Shown in pieces: positions 1 through 8,330 of a stretch of 64,000 nucleotides of DNA; within the stretch, counting starts at the first letter, position 1; each line of letters starts with the position of its first letter. The notes under the pieces are model-generated. The model was given only the letters and a program-made list of their open reading frames with translations. It was not told the origin of the DNA and searched no databases. The translations under genes and the position numbers were made by a program. Origin of the DNA: Alphaproteobacteria bacterium (lineage in GTDB: Bacteria; Pseudomonadota; Alphaproteobacteria; DSM-16000; Inquilinaceae); assembly GCA_028281925.1 (NCBI GenBank), contig JANQIX010000117.1:1-64000 (forward strand). The letters run 5' to 3'.

Positions 1-529
1 ACGCCCATGCCCAGTGCCCCTCTCGACACCCGCACAAACACACCAGGACCGCCGCCCGCGCATCCCTTCTCCCATCCTATTCACTTGTCCCACAACCACG
101 GGCGATATCGGCCGCCCCACCGCACACAAAAGCCGATCGGCGCCCGCTATCGCGAAACGACCCTTTCGGCATCGGACCTATGATTATAAACCCGAGCGCC
201 GACTGCTTCAACGCTCGACCGTCATGAAACGGTCATTCCCGAGGGAGCGAAGCCTGCACATCGGCGAGCCCCTGATATAGGCCAGCCGATCCGGGATGTC
301 CAGCCATGTTGCACTGCAAATGTCATCAATGTGTCGAATTCTGAGCCCCCGGAGCACAGGCTGTGGTCCGCAAGCCGTACGGAGCAAGCTGTTGTTTGCC
401 CGCCTAATCGGTGATGCCCGCTGATGCCGAAGTGGTTCCTGGGCACATTGGGGTCGAGCCGCCCCCTCCCCCAAGGGAAGGACCGCTGATTGCTCAGCTG
501 CGGTCGACCGGCGTCCTGCCGGTACAGCT
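1..529. other. Left-edge stretch without a supported gene
   Basis: No open frame here has a recognisable protein family, a convincing ribosome binding site or a plausible composition; the short frames present look like chance frames in GC-rich DNA. A weak inverted repeat (GACCGT/ACGGTC) lies at 217-234, and a TTGCACTGCAA palindrome at 309-319 is listed separately. The region may be the 3' flank of the narK fusion plus a promoter for a gene beyond the left edge. Confidence 0.5.
309..319. promoter_or_regulatory. PhaR-like box TTGCACTGCAA
   Basis: TTGCACTGCAA is an odd palindrome sharing the TGCACTGCA core with the two boxes in front of the phasin gene at 22442 and 22502. In Paracoccus and Rhodobacter the repressor PhaR binds TGC/GCA-rich palindromes before phasin and PHA genes. 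The assignment here is inference from motif similarity; the regulated gene would lie left of the window. Confidence 0.35.
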
Positions 530-3262
530 CTATTCGGCTGCCCCATGCGCGGCCTTATGGGTCGTCCTCCACGCGACGCGGATGTCCGAATTCGGCCGCA
601 GATACCACCACCATGTGATCAGCACGCAGGTCACATAGAAGACGGCGAATGCGATCATCGCGCCACGCGCAACACCGGTCATCTCGATCGACACGGCGAC
701 CATCGCGGGGATGAAGAACAGGCCTAGCGCCGCAATCGCCGCCGTGAAGCCGAGCGCGACGGAGCCTTCGATCTCGCCGTCGGTCACCGCCTGTGCGCGG
801 GCCGCCTCGCTCTGATCCTTTGCGCGTTGCTGGTGCAACGTCATGAAGACATGCGGGACGATCACGAAGACCGAGCCGTTGCCGATACCGGCCGTCACGA
901 ACAGCAACAGGAAGCAGGCGAAGAACAATGCCGGCCCCGCGTCGGCCGCCCCGGCCGGCAGGGACGCGATCACGCCGATCACTGCCAGAAACATTACGGC
1001 AAAGGTCCAGACCGTCACCTTCGCGCCGCCGACGCGATCGGCGAGCCATCCGCCGAAGGGGCGCACGAGCGCACCGAGCAGCGGCCCGACGAACGCCCAG
1101 CGAACCGCGCCCGACCCTGGGAACAGCGTTGACAGGAGATAGGGGAACGCCGCCGCGAAGCCGATGAACGAGCCGAAGGTGCCAGTGTAGAGCCACGCCA
1201 GAAGCCAGGCATGTCGGCGCTTGAAGATGACCACCTGTTCGCGGAATGACGCCTTGACGTCGCGGATGTTGTTCTGGCCGAAGGCGGCGGCAAAGGTCGC
1301 CAGCAGGATGAACGGCACCCAGATGAACCCGGCGTTCTGCAGCCACACCAGCGTCGTCGTCTCGCCGTCGGCCAGGGTCTGCGGCTGACCGCCCATCACG
1401 GCGAGCGCCCCGCCATAGATGGTCAGCGGCACGATCGCCTGCATGAGGCCGACGCCGAGATTGCCGATACCCGCGTTCCAGCCGAGCGCCGTGCCGCGGA
1501 TCCGTTTGGGGAAGAAGAAGCTGATATTGGCCATGCTCGCGGAGAAGTTGCCGCCTCCCAGCCCGCACAGCAGCGCGATCACCACGAAGATCACGTAGTT
1601 GGTTGTCGGATCCTGCACGGCAAACGCCATCCAGAGCGTCGGCAGCAGCAGCGATGCGGTGGAGAACACCGTGAAGTTGCGCCCCCCGAACACCGGAACG
1701 ACGAAGGCATAGGCCAGCCGGAACAGGGCGCCGGAGAGGCCGGGCAGGGCGGCCAGCCAGAACAGCTGGCCCGCGCTGTACTCGAACCCGATCCTGGGCA
1801 GCTCGATGACGACCACGCTCCAGACCGTCCAGACGGCGAAGGACAACAACAGCGGCGGCATCGACAGGACCAGATTGCGGATCGCGATCCCCCTGCCCTT
1901 CTCCTGCCAGAAGCCGTCGTCATCCGGGCGCCAGTCGGCCAGCCACAGGCGCGACGGGCGGAGGTTGAACAGCCGCTCGCGCGCCAGCTGATCGCGCAGT
2001 CCAGGCTGGCGTTCCAGGATCGCCTCGCGCTCGCCCCTCGCCGACAGCCACGTCCAGATCATCACGCCGCCAACCACGGCATACATCAACATGAAGGTGC
2101 TGCTGCGCACGCCGGTGACGTCGGCGGCGATGCCGAACATGATCGGCAGGGTGAACCCGCCGAGGCCGCCGACCACCCCGACCAGGCCGCCGGCCGCGCC
2201 CATGTTGGTGGGATAGTCGTCTGCCAGGCTGCGATAGACGCTGGCCTTGCCGATGCCCTGGGCGATGCCGACGACGAAGACGAGAACGGTGAACATCACG
2301 ATGCCGACACCGATACTCATCGTCATGTCGCGTTCGATGCCGTGGATCACCAGGGTCGTCGACGGGTAGGACAGGAAGAAAAGGCTGACGAGGCTGACCC
2401 AGAACACCCACCAGGTGACCGTATCGCCGCCGAATTTGTCGGAGATCCAGCCGCCCAGGGCCCGGATGACACCGGACGGAAGCGTGAAGAACATGGTGAT
2501 GAAGGCCGCGGCCTGGAGTTCCAGCCCGAATTCGGCGACGTAGTAACGCGGCAGCCATAGCGACAGCGCCACAAAGCCGCCGAACACGAAGTAATAGGCA
2601 AGCCCGTAGCGCCAGAGCTTGATTTCCGCCAATGGCGCCAGCTGTTGGGCAAGGGTCGGGATGCTGTTGGTGCGCTTGCGTTCCTCAAGCTGCGGGTCGG
2701 GATAGGTCAGGAACCAGAACACCACGGCCATCACCAGCATGGCGATGGAATAGATCTCCGGCACGGCGCGCCACCCCAGCGCGATAACGATCGTCGGTGC
2801 GACCAGGTTGGTGACCGCAGCACCCGCGTTGCCCGCCCCGAAGATGCCCATGGCCGTGCCCTGCTGCGCCTTCGGAAACCAGGCGGCCGTGTAGGCGATG
2901 CCGATGGCGAACGAGCCGCCCGCCAAGCCGACGCACAGACCGATGACGAGGTACTGCCAATACTGGTCGGCGAACGCCAAACCATAGGTCGCCACGGCGA
3001 CCAGCAGCATCTGGATCAGGTAGACGATGCGGCCGCCGTAGCGGTCCGTCAGGATGCCCAGCGGCAGGCGAACCAGAGAGCCCGTTAGGATGGGCGTCGC
3101 GACGAGCAGCCCGAACTCCGTCTCGTTCAGGCCAAGCTCTTCCTTGATCCTGATGCCAATGATCGAGAACATCGTCCACACGGCAAAGTTCACCGTGAAG
3201 GCCATGGTGTTCATCGTCAGAACGGAGATGCGTTTTTGCTTCTCGGAGGCCATGTTTATCAT
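530..3262 (-). CDS. narK: Fused double nitrate/nitrite transporter (NarK1-NarK2 type)
   Basis: Inner-membrane major facilitator protein made of two complete NarK units in one 910-residue chain. The first unit (about residues 10-410) carries the nitrate signature GAGNAGAAVTN at 142-152. A hydrophilic linker (about 410-460, with DWRPDDDGFW) leads into a second unit whose signature NAGIGNLG lies near 596-603. In known fusions such as that of Paracoccus denitrificans, the first half behaves as a nitrate/proton symporter and the second as a nitrate/nitrite antiporter. The second half closely resembles the separate NarK encoded at 12102-13493. The start at 3262 has an AAAGGA ribosome binding site; an internal ATG three codons later is possible. 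An FNR/DNR-type site lies about 320 bp upstream. It sits downstream of the nar operon on the same strand but probably has its own promoter. Confidence 0.93.
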   Translation of the reverse strand: MINMASEKQKRISVLTMNTMAFTVNFAVWTMFSIIGIRIKEELGLNETEFGLLVATPILTGSLVRLPLGILTDRYGGRIVYLIQMLLVAVATYGLAFADQYWQYLVIGLCVGLAGGSFAIGIAYTAAWFPKAQQGTAMGIFGAGNAGAAVTNLVAPTIVIALGWRAVPEIYSIAMLVMAVVFWFLTYPDPQLEERKRTNSIPTLAQQLAPLAEIKLWRYGLAYYFVFGGFVALSLWLPRYYVAEFGLELQAAAFITMFFTLPSGVIRALGGWISDKFGGDTVTWWVFWVSLVSLFFLSYPSTTLVIHGIERDMTMSIGVGIVMFTVLVFVVGIAQGIGKASVYRSLADDYPTNMGAAGGLVGVVGGLGGFTLPIMFGIAADVTGVRSSTFMLMYAVVGGVMIWTWLSARGEREAILERQPGLRDQLARERLFNLRPSRLWLADWRPDDDGFWQEKGRGIAIRNLVLSMPPLLLSFAVWTVWSVVVIELPRIGFEYSAGQLFWLAALPGLSGALFRLAYAFVVPVFGGRNFTVFSTASLLLPTLWMAFAVQDPTTNYVIFVVIALLCGLGGGNFSASMANISFFFPKRIRGTALGWNAGIGNLGVGLMQAIVPLTIYGGALAVMGGQPQTLADGETTTLVWLQNAGFIWVPFILLATFAAAFGQNNIRDVKASFREQVVIFKRRHAWLLAWLYTGTFGSFIGFAAAFPYLLSTLFPGSGAVRWAFVGPLLGALVRPFGGWLADRVGGAKVTVWTFAVMFLAVIGVIASLPAGAADAGPALFFACFLLLFVTAGIGNGSVFVIVPHVFMTLHQQRAKDQSEAARAQAVTDGEIEGSVALGFTAAIAALGLFFIPAMVAVSIEMTGVARGAMIAFAVFYVTCVLITWWWYLRPNSDIRVAWRTTHKAAHGAAE

Positions 3263-3693
3263 GTCCTTTGCTTAGGCTGCGTTGAACCTGCGGGCATACG
3301 GGACATCTGCTGTCAGGTGCTCCGGCCGGTGGGGATCTGGCAGCGTCGGTTGCGGCCGCGATCGGCAGGAAGGGCGCCTGTCAGGGAAGCGGGCGCGGCG
3401 ACGGGACGGGGCGACAAGGCAGATCTCTCCGCCGATGTGATGTTCTTATGATTTCTTTCAGTAAAACCTAATCAATCCAAAACATCAATACTGTATCATC
3501 TGAAACAATCATTGCACCTGAAAATCGATACTTCTCAATTGATCGAATTTTTTCTTGCTGAATGAGAACATTGAGTGGGCGATTGATATTCATCAAGCCA
3601 TGCATTGCTATCTATATTGACGGCAAGCACGAGTTGAAGAAGCTGGCGGCTGGCATGCCTTCGGCGGCATGGAGCCGATCAGCCCCGACCGGG
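3263..3693. other. AT-rich intergenic region, promoter of the narK fusion
   Basis: A 431-bp gap between the hemerythrin gene and the narK fusion. The part from about 3440 to 3620 is strikingly AT-rich for this genome and holds a perfect FNR/DNR-type box at 3583-3596. Assuming a class II activator at -41.5, transcription of narK would begin near 3548, leaving a leader of roughly 285 nt. No small gene was recognised in it. Confidence 0.55.
3583..3596. promoter_or_regulatory. FNR/DNR-type box before the narK fusion
   Basis: TTGATATTCATCAA matches the FNR/DNR consensus TTGAT-N4-ATCAA without mismatch and lies in the AT-rich region upstream of the leftward narK fusion. The likely ligand is the Crp/Fnr protein encoded at 13822 or a genuine FNR/DNR elsewhere in the genome. 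The match is seen directly; the binding protein is inferred. Confidence 0.75.
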
Positions 3694-4248
3694 TCAGGCG
3701 GGCGCTGAAAGCTCGATGCCGCGCCGCGCGGCCATGTGTTTGGCCATATCTCGAAGATCTCTCGCCGTTAGGCGTACGCGGGCCATGGGCAGCAGGATGC
3801 TGTGTTCTAGTGCAAGATGCCTGCGCAAGTGCCGGGCGTAGCCCACCAGTTCATCCCGCAAGGGCGGATCGCTCCGGGCCGGCAGATCTTCATCGATTAG
3901 CCGCTGCAGGCCGGCCATGACGGTCTTGGCCAGCCGTTCCTCCGACGTGTGCTCAGCCGCCAGCAGGGACAGCGCGGTGTCTATCTCGTCCTCCGCCAGG
4001 CATCGCTTGCGCAAGAGTGGGAAGAGATCCTCTTCCTCATCGCGGACATGGGCCGCCATATCGACCGTGAGATAGCGCAGCACTCCCTCTGCCACAGCCG
4101 GATCGAGCACGCTGTCTTCGGCCAGCTTCTCCATTAGGTCGGAGACGGTCCGCTGGCGCGCGTGGTCGGCCGAGAGGAAGTCCAACGGCCGGCGCACGAG
4201 GTCGGCGGGCAGCGCCTGCAGCGCGCGGAGCGGCTCCGTCGCCGGCAT
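3694..4248 (-). CDS. Hemerythrin HHE domain protein
   Basis: A soluble helical protein of about 184 residues. Counting from an alternative GTG start at 4266, it has His35, His73 in an HVRDEEEDLFP segment, His106, and a late HLRRHLALEH segment, the ligand pattern of a hemerythrin-type di-iron site. Such proteins bind oxygen or NO, or help repair iron centres in anaerobic metabolism; which applies here is not shown. I prefer the ATG at 4248, which has AAAGG about 8 nt upstream. It lies 107 bp after the isomerase gene, same strand, at the tail of the nar operon and next to narK, so a role in nitrosative or oxygen stress during nitrate respiration is reasonable inference. Confidence 0.8.
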   Translation of the reverse strand: MPATEPLRALQALPADLVRRPLDFLSADHARQRTVSDLMEKLAEDSVLDPAVAEGVLRYLTVDMAAHVRDEEEDLFPLLRKRCLAEDEIDTALSLLAAEHTSEERLAKTVMAGLQRLIDEDLPARSDPPLRDELVGYARHLRRHLALEHSILLPMARVRLTARDLRDMAKHMAARRGIELSAPA

Positions 4249-4355
4249 CAGGGGGCCTTTCGGCACTGGTCCACTCGGTGGCTCGCGCTACGGACCCTCA
4301 CGCCGCTTTCCTTCCCTTGCGATTGAGCCGCCGGTGGTCTCCCGCGTCGCTGGCC

Positions 4356-5174
4356 TCATTGCACGAGTGGGGTGGCGGCCCCCGCCAAGTCGGTGCCCTG
4401 GATGTCCGACCGTCCCACCAGCAGCTGAATGTACTGCGCCACGCCGCGCCGCCACGCCGTATCGCGCAAGTAGCCGGCAATCCGGTCGGCGACGACCTCG
4501 AACGGCAAGGTGCGGCCCGCCGATCGCCGGTCAAGCCGCAGCACATGCACGCCATAGCGCGTCTTCACCGGGACGGGGCAAAGCTGCCCCTCTTCCAGGT
4601 TGAACAGGAATGTCTCGAACTCCGGGACCGTCTGGCCCTTCGTCACCTGACCCAGGCGCCCGCCATTGGCCTTAGACGGGCAGACGGAGTGTTCGCGGGC
4701 GAGCACGTCGAACAGATCCGGGCATTTCTGCAGGACGGCGATCAGGGTCTCAGCCTGCCCTGTTGCCGTCTCATAGGCCGGCTCGTCCCCAGCCGAAGCA
4801 GATATCAAGATGTGGGCCGGCTCGAACAGATCCGGGCTGCGGAAACGATCACGGTTGTTGTCGTAGTACCGCCGGCACGATGCTTCATCAGCCTCCGGCA
4901 CCGCGACCTCGCACTCGACCACTTGACGAACGAGCGCCTCGTCCTCGGTCTCTCGCCGGCCGTCGCCATCGGTCTCGGGTTCCGGCTTCAGCGCGAGGCG
5001 GCGCGCTTCCTGCAGCAGCAGTTCGCGGACCACCAGCGCCCGGACGGCCCGCAGCCAGGCCTGCCGCGGCGTTGCAGCCGGGTGGTTCTGCACCTCCGCC
5101 GCGATCTCCGCGGGAGGGATCGGTGTTCCGTTGACGGAGACGCCGGTCGGCGTCGCGGCGGCTGCGGCCGTCAT
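4356..5174 (-). CDS. PpiC-type peptidyl-prolyl cis-trans isomerase of the nar operon
   Basis: A 272-residue protein with an N-terminal SurA/NifM-like helical region and a parvulin (rotamase) domain at about residues 115-215, marked by HILIS, GGRLGQVTKGQTVPEFE and RYGVHVLRLD. No signal peptide is evident, so it probably acts in the cytoplasm. The start follows the narI stop by 5 bp, so the two are translated together. A PpiC-type isomerase after narI is also known in Pseudomonas aeruginosa nar operons, where it is thought to help fold or assemble the reductase. An in-frame GTG just upstream could add a few residues. Confidence 0.85.
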   Translation of the reverse strand: MTAAAAATPTGVSVNGTPIPPAEIAAEVQNHPAATPRQAWLRAVRALVVRELLLQEARRLALKPEPETDGDGRRETEDEALVRQVVECEVAVPEADEASCRRYYDNNRDRFRSPDLFEPAHILISASAGDEPAYETATGQAETLIAVLQKCPDLFDVLAREHSVCPSKANGGRLGQVTKGQTVPEFETFLFNLEEGQLCPVPVKTRYGVHVLRLDRRSAGRTLPFEVVADRIAGYLRDTAWRRGVAQYIQLLVGRSDIQGTDLAGAATPLVQ

Positions 5175-5179
5175 CGTGC

Positions 5180-5920
5180 CTACTCCGCCGCGGTCGTGCG
5201 CCGGATCGGCAGCCGGTCCGCGATCTGGCCGGGCCCGGCCGTGCGCATGATCTGGTAGCCGCGGCGGGCCAGTATGTAGCGCACGGGCGCGCTCCAGATA
5301 TGGACCAGCCGCGTGAACGGGAACACCAGGAAGATCGTCAGGCCAAGGAACAAGTGGATCTTGAAGATGAACGACGTGTCCGCGACGTAGGCTGCGGCGC
5401 CGCCCTGGAAGGTCACGATGCTCTGCGCCCAGGCCATGAACTTCACCATCTCGCTGCCGTCCAGGTGACCGAGCGACAACGGGATCGTCAGCAGCCCGAA
5501 CAGAAGCTGGACGCCCAGCAGGATCAGGATGGCGTGGTCCGCGAAGCTCGAGTTCTTGCGGATCCGCGGATCGTAGAGCCGGCGGTGCAGCAGGATGCCG
5601 ATGCCGGCCAGGCAAGCCAGACCGGCAACGCCGCCGACGATGATCGCCATCAGCTGCTTGGTCGTATGGCCGATGCCGAGCGCGTCGAACATCTCGATCG
5701 GCGTCAACAGGCCGACGAAGTGGCCGATGAACACGACCAGGATGCCGATGTGGAAGAGGTTACTGCCGAGGCGAAGCTGGCCGCGGCGCAGGAGTTGGCT
5801 GGAGCCCGTCTTCCACGTGTAGGGCGCCAGGTCGTAGCGCGCCAGGCTGCCGAGGAAGAACACGGTCAGGGCCACATAGGGGTAGTAGCCGTAGAGGAAT
5901 TCGTTCAGGTACCCGGTCAT
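5180..5920 (-). CDS. narI: Respiratory nitrate reductase gamma subunit (cytochrome b)
   Basis: The 246-residue membrane subunit that takes electrons from quinol and passes them through two b-type haems to NarH. Five hydrophobic segments are visible, and His57, His67, His188 and His206 sit where the four haem ligands of Escherichia coli NarI occur. It begins inside the narJ stop codon (ATGA overlap at 5917-5920), showing translational coupling. The gene order narGHJI is canonical, and the length is slightly above the usual 225-230. Confidence 0.97.
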   Translation of the reverse strand: MTGYLNEFLYGYYPYVALTVFFLGSLARYDLAPYTWKTGSSQLLRRGQLRLGSNLFHIGILVVFIGHFVGLLTPIEMFDALGIGHTTKQLMAIIVGGVAGLACLAGIGILLHRRLYDPRIRKNSSFADHAILILLGVQLLFGLLTIPLSLGHLDGSEMVKFMAWAQSIVTFQGGAAAYVADTSFIFKIHLFLGLTIFLVFPFTRLVHIWSAPVRYILARRGYQIMRTAGPGQIADRLPIRRTTAAE

Positions 5921-6636
5921 CCTTGGGGTCTCCCGTCAACAGACGTGGCGGCGCGAGTAGCGCCGTCACGGCTGAGCATGCGTTCCAGAATGCTGGCGGC
6001 CTTCGGACAGCCGGTGTCGGAAGCCTCCGGGCCGAAGGTCACGGGCGCGTCTTCCCAGGCCGCATCGAGGGCCGCCAAGTCGTGGGGGTCGTCGTCTTCC
6101 TCCGCCCGCAGGCTAGCCATCGCTTGCGGCTCGGGCTTGCCCTCAGCCAGGGCTTCCAGCGCGCGTAAGACGGCCGCGTAGGCGCTGTCGCGGCGCTCGA
6201 GCCGCTCACGCAGGGCGATCAGGACATGCAGCGGCTGGCCAAGCAGCGGCCGCGCCTCGGCGTCCGACACGGACGAGAGGAACTCCAGGAACACCGGCAG
6301 ATGGTCCGGCAGTTCATTGCCGTCGATCGTCAGGCCCTGGCGCTCGTACATGGCGAGCAGATCAACCATGGCCTGGCCCCGGTCGCGGCTGTCGCCGTGC
6401 ACATGCTCAAACAGGTAGAGCGAGAGCGAACGCGTCCGGTCGAACAGGAGGACATAGCGTTCCTGCAGACCGTAGAGGTCGCCGGCAGCGAGTTCGTCGA
6501 GCAGGCAGCCCAGCGCGCCCTGCGTATCGGCGTCCAGCCTCCGCTCGGCCGCCAGGATGCTGCGGATCTCAGGAACGGCGTGCTGCAGGTCGTCGGTCGG
6601 GTAGGACAGGAGGGCAGCCAGGGCCCTGTAGGTCAT
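5917..6636 (-). CDS. narJ: Nitrate reductase delta chain, molybdenum cofactor assembly chaperone
   Basis: A 239-residue cytoplasmic chaperone that binds NarG until the molybdenum cofactor and the proximal Fe-S cluster are inserted; it is not part of the final enzyme. The sequence has the family features YPTDDLQHAVPEI near the start and DHLPVFLEFLS in the middle, with an acidic C-terminal stretch (EEDDDPHD). The frame runs far upstream as an antisense shadow of narH, but the start at 6636 matches the family. It is separated from narH by 152 bp holding a palindromic repeat pair, unlike the other nar junctions, which overlap. Confidence 0.95.
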   Translation of the reverse strand: MTYRALAALLSYPTDDLQHAVPEIRSILAAERRLDADTQGALGCLLDELAAGDLYGLQERYVLLFDRTRSLSLYLFEHVHGDSRDRGQAMVDLLAMYERQGLTIDGNELPDHLPVFLEFLSSVSDAEARPLLGQPLHVLIALRERLERRDSAYAAVLRALEALAEGKPEPQAMASLRAEEDDDPHDLAALDAAWEDAPVTFGPEASDTGCPKAASILERMLSRDGATRAATSVDGRPQG

Positions 6637-6680
6637 CGACTCAGTAGCCTGCTCCGGATTCCCTTTCCCAACACCGACAT

Positions 6681-6757
6681 CGTCATGCCCGCGAAGGCGG
6701 GCATCTCGCGCCGACTGTGCGTCGTCCGAAGAGATCCCCGCCTTCGCGGGGATGACG
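6681..6757. repeat. Paired palindromic repeat (BIME/REP-like) between narH and narJ
   Basis: Two 20-bp perfect palindromes, ATGCCCGCGAAGGCGGGCAT (6685-6704) and ATCCCCGCCTTCGCGGGGAT (6734-6753), extended to about 27 bp each and placed head-to-head about 23 bp apart, so the pair also forms a long inverted repeat. The same arrangement recurs at 26907-26998. Repeats of this kind are common in intergenic DNA of proteobacteria. Here it sits inside an operon and could stabilise narGH mRNA or lower narJI expression. Confidence 0.85.
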
Positions 6758-6788
6758 GGTCCCTGGGCATCCATGCGTGCCGGCACCA

Positions 6789-8330
6789 TCACGCCACCTC
6801 CATCGGCTCTTTGTCCGACATCTTGCGGCGGCCGCCGCCGACCTTGCCGCCGGCGAAGAGGTTGACGTCGGTGATGCCGCTGCAGCCGCCGCCGAAGCTG
6901 AATCCGCAGCCGCCGCGCAGATCGTAGGCGTCTTCGCGGGCCTCGCGGTGGTTGGTGGGGATGACGAAGCGGTCTTCGTAATTGGCGATCGCCATGATGT
7001 GGTACATGTCTTCGACCTGAAGCGGCGTCAGGCCAACGCGCTTGGCGATGGCCTCGTCGATCACGCCTTCGACCGTCTTGGTCCGCATGTAGGAGCGCAT
7101 GGCCAGCATGCGCTCCAGCGCCTGTGCCACCGGCTCTTCCTTGCCGGCGGTCAGCATGTTGGCGAGATAGCGCAAGGGGATGCGCAGCGAGCGCACATCC
7201 GGCATGGCCCCGTCGACGCCCATGGACCCGGCCGCGGCCGCCGACTGGATCGGCGACAGCGGCGGCACATACCAGACCATGGGCAGCGTGCGGTATTCGG
7301 GATGGAGCGGGAACGCCACCTTCCAGTCCATCGCCATCTTCCACACCGGCGACTTGCGCGCAGCCTCCAGCCAAGCTTCCGGCACGCCGTCAGCCAGCGC
7401 CTGAGCCTGCACGGCCTTGTCGTTGGGATCGAGGAAGATGTCGAGATGGGCCTGGTACAGGTCCGTCTCGTCGTTCGGGCTGGCAGCCGCGGCGATGCGG
7501 TCGGCGTCGTACAGCATGACGCCCAGATAGCGGATGCGGCCGACGCAGGTCTCCGAGCAGACGGTCGGCTGACCCGCCTCGATGCGCGGATAGCAGAAGA
7601 TGCACTTCTCGGATTTGCCGGACTGCCAGTTGTAATAGATCTTCTTGTACGGGCAGCCGGAGATGCACATGCGCCAGCCGCGGCACTTCTCCTGGTCGAT
7701 CAGGACGATGCCGTCCTCCTCGCGCTTGTAGATGGCGCCGGAGGGGCATGAGGCGACGCAGGTCGGGTTGAGGCAATGCTCGCACAGCCTGGGCAGGTAC
7801 ATCATGAAGGTGTTTTCGAACTGGGCGTAGATGTCCTTCTGCACGCCCTCGAAGTTGACGTCCTTCGACCGCTTGGCGAACTCACCGCCCAGGATCTCTT
7901 CCCAGTTCGGCCCCCATTCGATCTTCTCCATCCGCTCGCCGGTAATCAGTGAGCGCGGGCGCGCCGTCGGCATCGCCTTGCTCTCGGGCGCCGTCTGCAG
8001 GTGCTCGTAGTCGAAGGTGAAGGGCTCGTAGTAGTCGTCGATCTCCGGCAGGTCGGGGTTGGCGAAGATGTTGGCCAACACCCGCCATTTGCCGCCGATC
8101 TTGGGCTGCAGCCTGCCGCCGCCGGTGCGGGTCCAGCCGCCGTGCCAGCGCTTCTGGTTCTCCCAGTCCTTGGGATAGCCGATGCCGGGCTTGGTCTCGA
8201 CATTGTTGAACCAGGCGTATTCGACCCCTTCGCGGCTGGTCCACACGTTCTTGCAGGTGACCGAGCAGGTGTGACACCCGATGCATTTATCGAGGTTCAG
8301 CACCATGGCGATCTGGGCGCGGATCTTCAT
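6789..8330 (-). CDS. narH: Respiratory nitrate reductase beta subunit
   Basis: A 513-residue iron-sulfur subunit carrying electrons from the NarI haems to NarG. Its first cluster motif includes Cys16, Cys19, Cys22 and Cys26. Further motifs are CEHCLNPTCVASCP, CRGWRMCISGCPYKK and CIFC...CSETC. The Trp in CRGWRMC replaces a cysteine, as in other NarH proteins, giving one [3Fe-4S] and three [4Fe-4S] clusters. The start overlaps the narG stop by an ATGA at 8327-8330. The length equals that of well-studied NarH proteins. Confidence 0.98.
   Translation of the reverse strand: MKIRAQIAMVLNLDKCIGCHTCSVTCKNVWTSREGVEYAWFNNVETKPGIGYPKDWENQKRWHGGWTRTGGGRLQPKIGGKWRVLANIFANPDLPEIDDYYEPFTFDYEHLQTAPESKAMPTARPRSLITGERMEKIEWGPNWEEILGGEFAKRSKDVNFEGVQKDIYAQFENTFMMYLPRLCEHCLNPTCVASCPSGAIYKREEDGIVLIDQEKCRGWRMCISGCPYKKIYYNWQSGKSEKCIFCYPRIEAGQPTVCSETCVGRIRYLGVMLYDADRIAAAASPNDETDLYQAHLDIFLDPNDKAVQAQALADGVPEAWLEAARKSPVWKMAMDWKVAFPLHPEYRTLPMVWYVPPLSPIQSAAAAGSMGVDGAMPDVRSLRIPLRYLANMLTAGKEEPVAQALERMLAMRSYMRTKTVEGVIDEAIAKRVGLTPLQVEDMYHIMAIANYEDRFVIPTNHREAREDAYDLRGGCGFSFGGGCSGITDVNLFAGGKVGGGRRKMSDKEPMEVA

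Noticed and set aside
14..546. Short frames at the left edge on both strands
   Set aside because: They lack ribosome sites, family resemblance and normal amino acid composition, and the two strands overlap each other.
4278..5258. A 326-codon plus-strand frame opposite the PpiC and narI genes
   Set aside because: It is an antisense frame of the isomerase gene, with arginine- and histidine-rich composition and no family features; the minus-strand protein has clear domains.
6681..6757. A two-repeat CRISPR remnant
   Set aside because: The two units are in opposite orientation and palindromic throughout, with no regular spacers or cas genes.
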